Assembly (NCBI GenBank): GCA_029962745.1
Contig: CM057171.1
Location: 3,196,682 to 3,260,681, forward strand
Reading direction: 5' to 3'
Length of the DNA: 64,000 nucleotides
Origin: Echinometra lucunter
Lineage: Eukaryota > Echinodermata > Echinoidea > Camarodonta > Echinometridae
Below are positions 19,760-31,072 of the stretch, piece by piece. How positions within the stretch are numbered: the first letter of the stretch is position 1; each line of letters opens with the position of its first letter. The translations under genes and the position numbers were made by a program. A model generated the notes under the pieces. It saw only the letters and a program-made list of their open reading frames with translations, was not told where the DNA came from and ran no database searches.

Positions 19760-20645
19760 TTACTACGTAAAACATAGACATTTTTTTTCATTTACTCGGA
19801 GACTCATTCTAGTTTAGTTACTTCCTTTTGTCAATGAACGACAGTATGACAACGCAAGCAAAATGATATGCCCCGAAATGCACGGATTCAATATTCAGTG
19901 TACTACTATGATAAATGGTGTTTATACAGCCTCATGAGCTAAATAAATTCATGTGATAGATTGCACGTCTGAAATGAAGAGGGCAATTTCAATATATTTC
20001 TCTGTAATAAAAGCTAAAAAAGGAGCGATGGAGCCAAAGATTTGACAGTTATAGGCTTTAATGGATATCACAGTGGTATGTCCGAAAGGCTAGATACAAA
20101 AAGAAAACAAAACAAGAAATGTCCAGAAACGTAACCCCTGCATAAGTTTTGTCCTTTTCTGCCAGATGTGATTTTTAAAGAATTGAGAAAGTGCATTCCC
20201 TTGAAATCAGTGAAAGGGAAAACAAACTAAATCACGAATCATAGTAATAAATCAATAAAATTGAAACGCATATCCATGGAGAGTAGAAATTATAAAAAAA
20301 ATCATGCCCTGTAGACGAACGAATTTGATTGTAGGGGGAATAATAACTCGAATCAAGAACATTTGTATTGTGGGGCTGTACGTACCCACATCATTCTCTT
20401 GACATCAAAAACGAAGCAAACAAAACAAGTCGAATTTTGTCTGATTAAACCAACTAGTTTGCTAATTTAACGAGGGGGTGGGGGTCAGCGACGTACCCAT
20501 TCCATGAATTAAGAAAAAAATAGAAAGAAAATGAGGCAAACGGAAGGGAAACGAGGAGAGTGATATATAATACTATTGATAGGAAAAGCCTTCTCACATT
20601 CTAACACTAATCTTTGACTTTGTTTATTCGTTTCATGTTTTGATT
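19760..20645. other. Intron, nothing recognised
   Basis: AT-rich DNA with A-runs and no repeats or coding signal seen. Shared with 27800-28690 in the second copy. Confidence 0.5.
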
Positions 20646-20648
20646 ATT

Positions 20649-20950
20649 GGAGGCGCTATGGCTCAGTGGATAGAGCAGTGGTCTCGCAACCGGGAGTACC
20701 CGGTTCGAAACCAAGTGGATGCGCTAATGCCCTTTGGTAAGGTATTAATCCTCATTACCAAGTCCTTCGGAGGGGGACTTAAAGCCGTTGGTCGTCTGGT
20801 TGCTTACTAACAAGCATACACATGCTTTCTTAGTAGTCAGGTAAATTAACCAACCATTTAACATTTTATTGCGCTTATTAAGGTCTACGCCCTTTTAATA
20901 GTTGGCTGGCAAGTAATAAAGACGAACCATAACAACAAAAACAACAACAG
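20649..20950 (+). mobile_element. tRNA-derived SINE, full length (copy 1)
   Basis: The head GGCGCTATGGCTCAGTGGAT holds a box A (tggctcagtgg), and a box B (ggttcgaaacc) follows at tRNA spacing. The body of about 200 bp ends in an (AACAACAAAAAC) tail at 20932-20952. The cloverleaf is imperfect and the unit continues past the tRNA part, so it is a SINE. It is present at the equivalent place in the second copy (28698). Confidence 0.85.
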
Positions 20951-20952
20951 CG

Positions 20953-21058
20953 ATAAGAAGGAGAAAGAAGGGGAGAGGGGGATGAGGGGAATGAGGGGTG
21001 GGCAAGGGGGGAGAGGGAGGGAGAGAAAGGGAATGAGAAGGGGGAGGGAGGGTTGGGA
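20953..21058 (+). repeat. G/A-rich low-complexity stretch
   Basis: Imperfect GGGGA/GAGAA repeats following the SINE tail. Conserved in the second copy. Confidence 0.8.
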
Positions 21059-21335
21059 TTCAGTTCAATTCAATTCAATTCAACATTTATTATTGGATAG
21101 ATTTTAAAAAAAAATCAAAGTACAAAGTTCAAAGTTCACAAATAGATCATGGGAATGTGATGAGTACAAAATACACCATTTTAAAACAAGAAACAATCGT
21201 TGTACATGTACAAGTACAAAAGGAGAACGTATACATAGACGTTAAAAATGGAAATGTGTAGAAATAGACAAGTAAAAACGGGATGCTATGATTTGTAAAT
21301 TCGAAAAATAAAATGAGATTAGGATAGGGGGCCGG
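21059..21335 (-). mobile_element. LINE 3' end with (TTGAA)n tail, reverse orientation
   Basis: Read on the minus strand, the sequence ends in AATAAATGTTGAATTGAATTG, a short tail of 5-bp repeats as seen at the 3' ends of CR1/L2-type LINEs. A comparable plus-strand tail is at 60.84-61.03 kb. No reverse transcriptase frame remains. Confidence 0.55.
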
Positions 21336-21353
21336 GGATGAGGGTTTGCTTAC

Positions 21354-21500
21354 CGCCATATTGGATCTCCGGTAGGAATCCTTCTTCCACTCCAGTGAGT
21401 GACAGATTAAAGATGGAAGCCATCACGGAATCATCATCATGATCGACCACGCGGGGTGTACCCATACGACCATGGACTTCGTCGATGTCACATTCTGTGT
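21354..21500 (-). CDS. Exon of the secreted gene, upstream part
   Basis: 147 nt with a very good acceptor (tttttttcag) and donor GGCG|GTAAGC. It encodes about 49 residues: TECDIDEVHGRMGTPRVVDH, then DDDSVMASIFNLSLTGVEEG and FLPEIQYG. It has one cysteine, an NLS glycosylation site and an acidic patch. It ends after one base, which fits the exon at 17498-17711 directly. In the second copy (29402-29548) one G is missing at the donor and one A is gained at the start, so the phase differs at both ends. Confidence 0.6.
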
Positions 21501-21604
21501 CTGAAAAAAAAAGAGATAGTCATAAAAAGTGGAGGATCGTCAATATTTCGTGTCACGTGCATGATAATGTTGATATTAGATCATAAACAACGAGGCTAAA
21601 TTAC

Positions 21605-21769
21605 ACAATGAGCCAATGATATTGGGGTAGGCCACTTTGGATTGGGAGGGCATATTGTTAATCGTTGTTATTATCCGAATTCTATCTAAATACTGTTCTT
21701 TGGACATGTTTGAGCTCTTGATTTGAAGTGCTTTCCATCTTGCAGATGGTTCTGCCATGTCCGTAAAAT
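21605..21769 (-). CDS. Candidate exon of the secreted gene
   Basis: 165 nt with acceptor gtttcaatag and a moderate donor TTGT|GTAATT. One base in and one base out, so it fits between the signal-peptide exon at 22129 and the exon at 21354. It encodes about 54 residues starting FTDMAEPSARWKALQIKSS, with YLDRIRIITTINNMPS in the middle and one cysteine near the end. The second copy (29653-29813) is four bases shorter and out of frame. No domain recognised. Confidence 0.5.
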
Positions 21770-22128
21770 CTATTGAAACATGATCAAGTTAAACAGCAAA
21801 GTAAAAGCAAAAGTATGTCATGCTATACAGAGATGTATAACACATTTTAAAAGGGGATAGATTCAATGAATTGACGATTGATATGAACTTTAACTTTGAA
21901 CCTTTTCTCATTACAACTTAATACAAATTCAAAATACTGTTATCATACTAATATTATAATAGAAATAATGCAGAAAATCGCATTTGAAATGAACATGTTC
22001 AATAAAGAAAATATTCAGGACTACGGAAAGTAAAAGGCGCAAGCGAGAGAAAAGAGTATAACAATCAATAATCGAAAGTAGTTATTCTTTTGTAAATGAT
22101 TATTATTATATATCATTTTAGTGCTTAC

Positions 22129-22192
22129 CAGTTGGACATCGACCACGCCACGGCAAAACCTGCCCACACATCAAATAAAGCAGTGTCCTCAT
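22129..22192 (-). CDS. First coding exon with signal peptide (copy 1)
   Basis: ATG at 22192 opens MRTLLYLMCGQVLPWRGRC, followed by donor ACTG|GTAAGC. A hydrophobic core after a basic N-terminus is as expected for secretion. TTAAATA lies about 50 bp upstream (22243-22249) and could be the TATA element. The second copy (30168-30227) reads MRTLLILIVAVLPWRGRC, a more typical signal peptide, but ends in another phase. One of the two sequences probably carries errors. Confidence 0.55.
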
Positions 22193-22242
22193 CTTCTCAT
22201 CTCAGTACTGTTTTATGACTTGTCGTCATTCAAAGCTACCCC

Positions 22243-22249
22243 TATTTAA
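22243..22249 (-). promoter_or_regulatory. TATA-like element upstream of the signal-peptide exon
   Basis: TTAAATA on the minus strand, about 50 bp before the ATG at 22192. It is the same in the second copy near 30275-30281. No other core promoter signal was identified. Confidence 0.3.
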
Positions 22250-22259
22250 CCCTTTCGCT

Positions 22260-23036
22260 CTTGTCAGGGGGGCAAAGTTACCCCTTTGTCTCTGGTATCA
22301 AAATCAGAATCCGAAGCTCAAATAATTTAACCCTGGGAACACGATGACTTTGAGGTGATGTAACTTCGTGATAGTTAGATCATTTAATCCCCTTCGATCA
22401 TGCCGATAGTGATCAAATTTGTGATTGTTTGGTCGATATGTTGTGACGCTGCAGTTTACGAGGTTGTTGGCACGGTAAGGACGACTTCAAAAGAAACGCT
22501 TCTTTGTTCCATGCGTGGATGCGGGTTTGTGCTTCGTGTCTGTTTGTGTTTTACGAGAACTGGAGCCTTTCAAGGAAATGATAAACCTTTAATAAGGAAA
22601 TTACAACTCACTTTGATAAAACTCTTTGCGTGGGCCCTTTAATAAACGTTCCCCTCAAAGAGAATGAATAGAAATATAACATTTCTTAGATCTAAAGTGA
22701 CCAAAATGTGACATTTAGTAAATTGGGGGTGGGGGGGATAATTATGATGGATCTCCTTAATCTGATTTGTAATGAAACTGAGAAATAGTTTATCTAAAGG
22801 GGGAAAAAGTGGGGATGAGAGCACGAAAAAAGAATCTGAAGATCAGACGCAGTGATTCCTGCTTACCTTATACTTGCTACGAAATTTAAACACTACACTT
22901 GATTTAAGATCATAACAAAGTAAGTAAAAAAAGAACACGGCTAGATGAACATGTAACACTTATATGATGACAAAGGAAGAGAATGAGGGAATAGAGTACA
23001 GAGAGATAGATAATAGATAAAAGATAGACAGTATAG

Positions 23037-23040
<4 letters not shown>
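22260..23040. other. Upstream flank of copy 1, no gene seen
   Basis: Shared with 30290-31070. Contains a G-rich run at 22728-22737 and no coding signal on either strand. A GA-rich tract leads into the gap. Confidence 0.5.

Positions 23041-23085
<45 letters not shown>
23041..23085 (+). repeat. (GA)n tract at the gap edge
   Basis: A pure GA run that stops at the N block. Such tracts commonly break assemblies. Confidence 0.9.
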
Positions 23086-23585
23086 NNNNNNNNNNNNNNN
23101 NNNNNNNNNNNNNNNNNNNNNNNNNNNNNNNNNNNNNNNNNNNNNNNNNNNNNNNNNNNNNNNNNNNNNNNNNNNNNNNNNNNNNNNNNNNNNNNNNNNN
23201 NNNNNNNNNNNNNNNNNNNNNNNNNNNNNNNNNNNNNNNNNNNNNNNNNNNNNNNNNNNNNNNNNNNNNNNNNNNNNNNNNNNNNNNNNNNNNNNNNNNN
23301 NNNNNNNNNNNNNNNNNNNNNNNNNNNNNNNNNNNNNNNNNNNNNNNNNNNNNNNNNNNNNNNNNNNNNNNNNNNNNNNNNNNNNNNNNNNNNNNNNNNN
23401 NNNNNNNNNNNNNNNNNNNNNNNNNNNNNNNNNNNNNNNNNNNNNNNNNNNNNNNNNNNNNNNNNNNNNNNNNNNNNNNNNNNNNNNNNNNNNNNNNNNN
23501 NNNNNNNNNNNNNNNNNNNNNNNNNNNNNNNNNNNNNNNNNNNNNNNNNNNNNNNNNNNNNNNNNNNNNNNNNNNNNNNNNNNNN
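23086..23585. other. Assembly gap of exactly 500 N
   Basis: The block of N is 500 bases long, a typical fixed placeholder for a gap of unknown size. It separates the two copies of the duplicated segment. Any frames that run through it are not real. Confidence 0.99.
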
Positions 23586-23734
23586 AAGCTGGCAACATTC
23601 TTCAATGATCGCAGGAAGTACAGATCCTCTGAAGTTGCCTTCCTCGCATAGTCGTTCGATGTTGTCATACAGCTCCTCATCATAAAATGCCTCCTCTTCT
23701 TCCTCTTCAATGGGAGCAGGCTCCTCTGTTGCAT
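23586..23734 (-). CDS. Copy 2 of the acidic/first-CC exon, cut by the gap
   Basis: Equivalent to 15567-15716. The acceptor is now ccatgctag. The last bases of the exon and the donor are lost in the N block. The frame is intact (DATEEPAPIE and onward, then IEECCQL), with Glu in place of Lys before the twin cysteine. Confidence 0.6.
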
Positions 23735-23775
23735 CTAGCATGGTGGGTAGAGGATGAAAGAAATGGGTGACGGAA

Positions 23776-23875
23776 AAGAGATAGAGAGAGAGAGAGAAAG
23801 AGAGATAGGGAGGGAGAGAGAGAGGGAAAGAGAAAGAGAGTAAAGAGAGAGGGGGGAGAGAGAGACAGAGCGAGA
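23776..23875 (+). repeat. Purine-rich tract (copy 2)
   Basis: Counterpart of 15750-15842, with different repeat numbers. Confidence 0.85.
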
Positions 23876-24085
23876 AATAAACATAAGTTAAAGGTATGTT
23901 TGTATCTCTTTTCACTGCGTATTTGAATGTACTTAACGATATCAAACTCTGTTGACAAAACGTGCCAATTCTGTTAGAACAATTATGCAACAGTTATGAG
24001 ACGAAAATATATATCAAAGTATTAAGAACAATTCAGGACTTTAAAGAAAGAGAATATATCGGCTATAACTGAATCTTTAGAATAC

Positions 24086-24183
24086 CTGGTTTGTTCATCC
24101 CGGCCACACAAACTTCCTTAATCAGGGATCCCTTCTCGAATGAAGCCTCAGAATACACGCTGTCAGCGGCTTTTAGTGTAGCT
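24086..24183 (-). CDS. Copy 2 of the 98-nt exon
   Basis: Same length and splice sites as 16021-16118, with an open frame. A few substitutions are visible, for example in the region encoding ADSVYSEASF and the serine-lysine stretch before EVCVAGMNKPG. Confidence 0.6.
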
Positions 24184-24430
24184 CTGGAAATTTAGAAAAT
24201 TACAGGCATAAGTCATCGATTCGACAAGGGTAAAAGTTACAGGCTCAGTTTGGATATGGCAATTTGAAAAAAAAAAAAAAGGAATGCAGACATCGTACGA
24301 AATGGGGCCATGGAAGGGGGGAGGGGTTCAAATGATATTGGGTACAGTCGCAGATTGTGCATCTACACCGAGCATGCTAATCTTCTACTATACTCTCTCT
24401 CTTGGAAAAAAAAAAAAAAAAAAAAGAGTG

Positions 24431-24711
24431 GACGCGTTCACTCTGTTAGGGGTGAATTTCAGAAGAGAGTCAATTAAGAGTGAATTAAGAGGTGAATTAA
24501 GAGTAAAAATTGTGATATTCACTCTTTATTCACTCTTTGAGGGTGACCTCAGGGATCACTCAAGGATTGTGAGTGGATTGTGAGTGATCCCTGAGGTCAC
24601 CCCTCAAAGAGTGAATAAAGAGTGATATCACAATTTTTACTCTTAATTCACTCTTAATTCACTCTAAATGCACTCTCTTCTGAAATTCACCCCTAACAGA
24701 GTGAACGCGTT
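24431..24711. mobile_element. Long palindromic foldback element (copy 2)
   Basis: Counterpart of 16371-16643. One arm carries an extra ttaattcactc unit and the other has lost single bases, so the arms are less perfectly matched than in copy 1. Confidence 0.8.
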
Positions 24712-25547
24712 CACTCTTTTTTTTTTTTTTTTTTTTTTTAGAGAGAGAGTACCCCCATACTTGGCAAAAGGAAGCATATAACAACGAATACAAATTCCAC
24801 AAATGACGAAAATATATTTTAACCATGCCCAGCCTACTACATGGAAATTTGTTATCAGAACGAAAAAAAAAATATTGTATATATGTCGTAAACTGCTTCC
24901 TTATGAAATGTCAGAAAATTCGGTGCTCTTGCTTCCTTTTACCACCAAAATATTCCAGAAAATGGTCAGTTTGTGACCTTTGTGACTAATGACATGGTCA
25001 CTTATAGAGCATGCATCGAATTAGGCAAATCATTAAAAAAAAAAAAAAAAAGAAAAAAGTCAATTTTCCGTAAAAATGACATGTGCTTCTTATTTTCCAG
25101 AGTAGGGCAGTTAGCAATAACCGTTGCTGACGTAAGGATTGCCAGAATAAAGAAAACTCTCTTTCTCTTTTTTCAAGAAAAAGAAATACCCTTTTTAAAA
25201 TGTTAATCGACAGCATCTTCATCAGGATGCCGTAGAAACCTCATCATCGAAAATTACGCTGATGACGTAGCGACCCCAACGATATAAAATAAAGTCAGAA
25301 TGCTGATGTACTCGTATTTAGTTCGAGCACGGTTTTGTTCAGTATGCCGAAACGTGCTATAAACAGATAAAGTGATACCGTTCAGGGAACCCGGGAACAT
25401 TGACCCGAGAGGTGTGACGCCTGATGCGGGGAGGGGGGGGGGGGGGGAGACTATTTCTTCCAAATGAATGGAAAATCTATTCCTGATGTTTCGCTGGCCG
25501 AGATCCAATAAATTTTGATGTGATGTGAATGATAATTGTATAAATAC

Positions 25548-25761
25548 CTGAAACTAACACAGCCACACCGAGGGGCCTTCCATGCGAAGGAGATTCTGCG
25601 CATGTCTGTGACTATGGCATGTCTGATCACATGAGGGCAGTCTTCATCTGGTGTACCAATATCATACTTGTCGATCATCGTACCGTGGTCGCAATGAGGA
25701 TCGTTGTTGAGTGCTGTGACCAGGAACTCCTGGAAGAGGTCGCTGGTGCTTGTAAGGCTGA
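25548..25761 (-). CDS. Copy 2 of the 214-nt Cys-containing exon
   Basis: Same length and splice sites as 17498-17711 and nearly identical. The frame is open and the only protein difference seen is Leu to Ile in HAIVTDM. This is the best-preserved exon of copy 2. Confidence 0.65.
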
Positions 25762-26153
25762 CTGTGAAAACATCAAAAAAGCATCGTTAGAGCTCGGTCC
25801 ATTCATTTCATTATGAACATGGCGTTATACAAAATTAATGCGTACGATAATTATTTTCATCATGATCACCATGAGCATCTTCAAATCATCACCATCATCT
25901 TTTTTCATTATCATGATTATTATCGTCATCGTTATCGTTATTATTGTCGATATCTTCATCATTATTATACGTATTACCACCACCATCATCATTATCATCA
26001 CAGCAGCAGCAGAAGCAGCAGCACCACCTGACCACCACCACAACCGGAATGCAAAATAAATGTACATGATTTCAACATGAATCTAACATCTTTGTATAGC
26101 CTCGGGACAGGTGTGCATTTTATTTTCTAATTTCTTAACTTGTGTAAGAGTAC

Positions 26154-26228
26154 CTGCATTTCATGACCTTTTAAAAAAATCTTTAAAAGATCAATAGATA
26201 CATTATACATGTTGTAGAAGCAGATGAA
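26154..26228 (-). pseudogene. Copy 2 of small exon B, length changed
   Basis: 75 nt instead of 76, with indels in the A/T runs, so the long form is out of frame. The change may be a sequencing error in a homopolymer. Confidence 0.4.
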
Positions 26229-26266
26229 CTGAATTTACTCCACACACTAACATGACTAAGAAAACG

Positions 26267-26590
26267 GTTCAATTTACACCCTTCAAATGCAACACTGGGA
26301 GCTCCTTTATAGGTACAACTTTGCACCGTAAGCTGCGTTTTGCACATTTAAGGGTGCAGTGAGCTACACATTTTGCATACACCCTTAAGGGTGCAAATTT
26401 GTACCATTTAGGGAAGGTGCAAATTTGCACCATTTTGAATGCAAAAACTTTTGCACCTTTAAGGGTGCAGACGGGCATTTCAGGGTGCATACAAGTACAA
26501 AAGGGTGCATCTTTGCACATTTTCATGTAGGGTGCAAGATTGCACCCAAATAGGTGTCTCCAGTGTTGCATTTAGGGTGCAAACTTGAAC
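26267..26590. mobile_element. GGTGCAAA inverted-repeat element (copy 2)
   Basis: Counterpart of 18221-18546, at the same position between exons B and A. Confidence 0.65.
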
Positions 26591-26612
26591 TTTTTTTCTT
26601 AGTGTGTACGTA

Positions 26613-26632
26613 TCACCATCATCATTATCATT

Positions 26633-26681
<49 letters not shown>

Positions 26682-26735
26682 CATATCATCAATCATCATC
26701 CAACCACCACACACCACCACCACCACCACCACAAC
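26613..26735 (+). repeat. (ATC)n / (ACC)n microsatellite (copy 2)
   Basis: Counterpart of 18568-18715, with a longer ATC run. Confidence 0.85.
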
Positions 26736-26824
26736 CACCAAATGTCACAACGGAATACATCTTTCTAAAGCGTCGGGACAGGTGTGCATTTTATCCTTAT
26801 AATTTCTTAACTTGTCAAGAGTAC

Positions 26825-26890
26825 CTGCATTTCATGACCTTTTAAAAGATCTTTAAAAAGATCAATAGTTGCATTGTAGAAACGCATGAC
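26825..26890 (-). pseudogene. Copy 2 of small exon A, one base short
   Basis: 66 nt instead of 67. One C of ttccatgacc is missing, which would shift the frame in either acceptor model. This is a real lesion or a consensus error. Confidence 0.4.
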
Positions 26891-27543
26891 CTGAATTAAC
26901 TCCACAGTGTTTAACATGATGACGAAATGGGTTGAATCAACCAGAGCGATAAGATTTCCCATAAGAGATTAGGCACATTAAGGCGTTTAAAGTTTATGCC
27001 CAGGTGCCGCAAGATTTAAGTCTAGTTTCGTCGACTCCTGATTAATCTTTTAACAAATATTTGTTACGGGGCAAACATTATTCCGAAAATCCTAATGCCC
27101 CTTGATTTTGTGTTTGCTCCATCCTGAGATTATCTTTTGTTTTGCTTGAACAATTATTTTAGCTTGCTATAATTTGTAGATGGCGATTACTTGCTGCCCA
27201 ATGCACCACCGAGTGCAGGCAAAAACTAAGTAATTAAGTAATTTCTACATCCATATGAATAAACCTTCAACAATTTTATTTTTTCCCAGTTTTTTCAATA
27301 ATGAAAAAAAAACTTAACCTGTTGAATATCAAATTATCTCTTTCCCCATAGACTTAATACAAGGGCCATCTGGTACTTGTAGCCAACAAATTAATAAATA
27401 GTTCTTGTGAATATTGTATTTTGTATTTATTTGAAAATCATTCACATCTTTAATGAACAAAACAATATAATGAAAAAGAAAAGAAAACAAAAGAAAAATA
27501 TTGAAATAATAATCAGTGTGAAAAATAGAAAAAATGTCCTTAC

Positions 27544-27571
27544 ACCTAAGCAGTCCAACTACCAATAGCAT
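27544..27571 (-). CDS. Copy 2 of the candidate alternative first exon
   Basis: 28 nt, ATG kept, donor AGGT|GTAAGG kept, encodes MLLVVGLLR. The upstream TATA-like box and E-box are unchanged. Confidence 0.4.
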
Positions 27572-28697
27572 TCTAAAGACCTGAGACTATTAATGTACGT
27601 CGACATCGTCGAGCAGTTAATGTTACATGAACTATAGCAAATCCTATGCTACCGTTTAATGACAAAAGGAAGCAAATATTTTTTTTTTTATTTTTTTTCT
27701 TTTTGTTGATTTGGGGCAATTTTATATGCTCTACTTGATGAAAAAAATGAGGTCACGTGACCAGCAATTTCCAAAATATATAATGGCTAAAGGTAGCGAC
27801 TCCATAGATTACTACGTAAAACATAGACATTTTTTTTCATTTACTCGGAGACTCATTCTAGTTTAGTTACTTCCTTTTGTCAATGAACGACAGTATGACA
27901 ACGCAAGCAAAATGATATGCCCCGAAATGCACGGATTCAAATATTCAGTGTACTACTATGATAAATGGTGTTTATACAGCCTCATGAGCTAAATAAATTC
28001 ATGTGATAGATTGCACGTCTGAAATGAAGAGGGCAATTTCAATATATTTCTCTGTAATAAAAGCTAAAAAAGGAGCGATGGAGCCAAAGATTTGACAGTT
28101 ATAGGCTTTAATGGATATCACGGTGGTATGTCCGAAAGGCTAGATACAAAAAGAAAACAAAACAAGAAATGTCCAGAAACGTAACCCTGCATAAGTTTTT
28201 TCCTTTTCTGCCAGATGTGATTTTTAAAGAATTGAGAAAGTGCATTCCCTTGAAATCAGTGAAAGGGAAAACAAACTAAATCAGGAATCATAGTAATAAA
28301 TCAATAAAATTGAAACGCATATCCATGGAGAGTAGAAATTAAAAAAAATCATGCCCTGTAGACGAACGAATTTGATTGTAGGGGGAATAATAACTCTGAA
28401 TCAAGAACATTTGTATTGTGGGGCTGTACGTACCCACATCATTCTTCTTGACATCAAAAACGAAGCAAACAAAACAAGTCGAATTTTGTCTGATTAAACC
28501 AACTAGTTTGCTAATTTAACGAGGGGGTGGGGGTCAGCGACGTACCCATTCCATGAATTAAGAAAAAAAATAGAAAGAAAAATGAGCAAACGGAAGGGAA
28601 ACGAGGAGAGTGATATATAATACTATTGATAGGAAAAGCCTTCTCACATTCTAACACTAATCTTTGACTTTGTTTATTCGTTCATGTTTTGATTATT

Positions 28698-29000
28698 GGA
28701 GGCGCTATGGCTCAGTGGATAGAGCAGTGGTCTCGTAATCGGGAGTACCCGGGTTCGAAACCAAGTGGATGCGCTAATGCCCTTTGGTAAGGTATTAATC
28801 CTCATTACCAAGTCCTTTGGAGGGGACTTAAAGCCGTTGGTCGTCTGGTTGCTTACTAACAAGCATACACATGCTTTCTTAGTAGTCAGGTAAATTAACC
28901 AACCATTTAACATTTTATTGCGCTTATTAAGGTCTACGCCCTTTTAATAGTTGGCTGGCAAGTAATAAAGACGAACCATAACAACAAAAACAACAACAGC
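28698..29000 (+). mobile_element. tRNA-derived SINE (copy 2)
   Basis: Same element at the same place as 20649-20950. Box B is complete here (gggttcgaaacc). Confidence 0.85.
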
Positions 29001-29111
29001 GATAAGAAGGAGAAAGAAGGGGAGAGGGGGATGAGGGGAATGAGGGGTGGGCAAGGGGGGAGAGGGAGGGAGAGAAAGGGAATGAGAAGGGGGAGGGAGG
29101 GTTTGGGATTC

Positions 29112-29380
29112 AGTTCAATTCAATTCAATTCAACATTTATTATTGGATAGATTTAAAAAAAAAATCAAAGTACAAAGTTCAAAGTTCACAATAGATCATG
29201 GGAATGTGATGAGTACAAAATACACCATTTTAAAACAAGAAACATCGTTGTACATGTACAAGTAAAAAGGAGAACGTATACATAGACGTTAAAAAAATGG
29301 AAATGTGTAGAAATAGACAAGTAAAAACGGGATGCTATGATTTGTAAATTCGAAAAATAAAATGAGATTAGGATAGGGGG
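29112..29380 (-). mobile_element. LINE 3' end with (TTGAA)n tail (copy 2)
   Basis: Counterpart of 21059-21335. Confidence 0.55.
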
Positions 29381-29401
29381 CCGGGGATGAGGTTTGCTTA
29401 C

Positions 29402-29548
29402 GCCATATTGGATCTCCGGTAGGAATCCTTCTTCCACTCCAGTGAGTGACAGATTAAAGATGGAAGCCATCACGGAATCATCATCATGATCGACCACGCG
29501 GGGTGTACCCATACGACCATGGACTTCGTCGATGTCACATTTCTGTGT
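29402..29548 (-). CDS. Copy 2 of the 147-nt upstream exon
   Basis: Same total length as 21354-21500, but one A is gained near the start (reading QKCDIDEVHG) and one G is lost at the donor (GGC|GTAAGC). It is open in this altered phase and would join the copy 2 signal exon, which also changed phase. This form would fit the long version of exon A, which starts on a codon boundary. Confidence 0.45.
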
Positions 29549-29652
29549 CTGAAAAAAAAGAGATAGTCATAAAAAGTGGAGGATCGTCAATATTTCGTGG
29601 TCACGTGCATGATAATGTTGATATTAGACATAAATAACGAGGCTAATATTAC

Positions 29653-29813
29653 ACAATGAGCCAATGATATTGGGGTAGGCCACTTGGATTTGGAGGGCAT
29701 ATTGTTAATCGTTGTTATTATCCGAATTCTATCTAATACTGTTCTTTGACATGTTTGAGCTCTTGATTTGAAGTGCTTCCATCTTGCAGATGGTTCTGCC
29801 ATGTCCGTAAAAT
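29653..29813 (-). pseudogene. Copy 2 of the 165-nt candidate exon, frameshifted
   Basis: Several one-base deletions against 21605-21769 (for example aaagcac to aagcac and tatttagat to tattagat) break the frame. Confidence 0.45.
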
Positions 29814-30167
29814 CTATTGAAACAGATCAAGTTAAAACAAGCAAAGTAAAGCAAAAGTATGTCATGCTATACAGAGATGTATAACACATTTTAAAGGGGA
29901 TAGATCAATGAATTGACGATTGATATGAACTTTAACTTGAACCTTTTCTCATTTACAACTTAATACAAATTTCAAAATACTGTTATCATACTAATATTAT
30001 AATAGAAATAATACAGAAAATCGCATTTGAAATGAACATGTTCAATAAGAAAATATTCAGGACTGACGGAGTAAAAGGCGCAAGCGAGAAAAAGAGATAA
30101 CAACAATAATCGAAAGTAGTTATTCTTTTGTAATTATTATTATTATATATCAATTTTAGTGCCTTAC

Positions 30168-30227
30168 CAGTTGGCATCGACCACGCCACGGCAAAACCGC
30201 CACAATCAAAATAAGTAGTGTCCTCAT
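30168..30227 (-). CDS. Copy 2 of the signal-peptide exon
   Basis: ATG at 30227, reading MRTLLILIVAVLPWRGRC, a well-formed signal peptide with a small-residue-poor cleavage region. Donor CTG|GTAAGG. It ends on a codon boundary, unlike copy 1. Confidence 0.5.
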
Positions 30228-31019
30228 CTTCTCAATCTCAGTAATGTTATGACTTGTCGTCATCAAGCTACCCCTATTTAACCCTTTCGCTCTTGTCAGG
30301 GGGGCAAAGTTACACCCCTTTGTCTCTGGTATCAAAATCAGAATCCGAAGCTCAAATAATTTAACCCTGGGAACACGATGACTTGAGGTGATGTAACTTC
30401 GTGATAGTAGATCATTTAATCCCCTTCGATCATGCCGATAGTGATCAAATTTGTGATTGTTTGGTCGATATGTTGTGACGCTGCAGTTTACGAGGTAATG
30501 TTGGCACGGTAAGGACGACTTCAAAAGAAACGCTTCTTTGTTCCATGCGTGGATGCGGGTTTGTGCTTCGTGTCTGTTTGTTTTAACGAGAACTGGAGCC
30601 TTCAAGGAAATGATAAACCTTTAATAAGGAAATTACAACTCACTTTGATAAACTCTTTGCGTGGGCCCTTTAATAAACGTTCCCCTCAAGAGAATGAATT
30701 AGAAATATAACATTTCTTAGATCTAAAGTGACCAAAATGTGACATTTAGTAAATTGGGGGTGGGGGGGGGGGATAATTATGATGGATCTTCTTTAATCTG
30801 ATTTTGTAATGAAACTGAGAAATAGTTATCTAAGGGGGAAAAAGTGGGGATGAGAGCACGAAAATGAATCTGAAGATCAGACGCAGTGATTCCTGCTTAC
30901 CTTATATTGTACGAAATTTTAAACTACCCTTGATTTAAGATCATAACAAAGTAAGTAAAAAAAAAAAAAACGCTAGATGAACATGTAACACTTATATGAT
31001 GACAAAGGAAGATAATGAG

Positions 31020-31072
31020 GGAATAGAGTACAGAGAGATAGGATAAATAGATAAAAAGATAGACAGATAGAG

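Larger units (their letters stand above)
15567..23085. repeat. Large duplicated segment, copy 1 (about 7.5 kb)
   Basis: The whole segment, including exons, SINE, LINE tail, palindromes and microsatellites, reappears in the same order and orientation at 23586-31110. The copies differ by scattered substitutions, repeat-length changes and many one-base indels. Confidence 0.95.

Noticed and set aside
20649..20722. Possible tRNA gene
   Set aside because: Box A and box B are present, but stems are imperfect and the unit continues into a SINE body with an A-rich tail. The same holds for 28698, 32672, 43409 and 51002.
22910..23990. Minus-strand frames of 270-350 residues
   Set aside because: They run through the 500-N gap; only the short exon at 23586-23734 is real.
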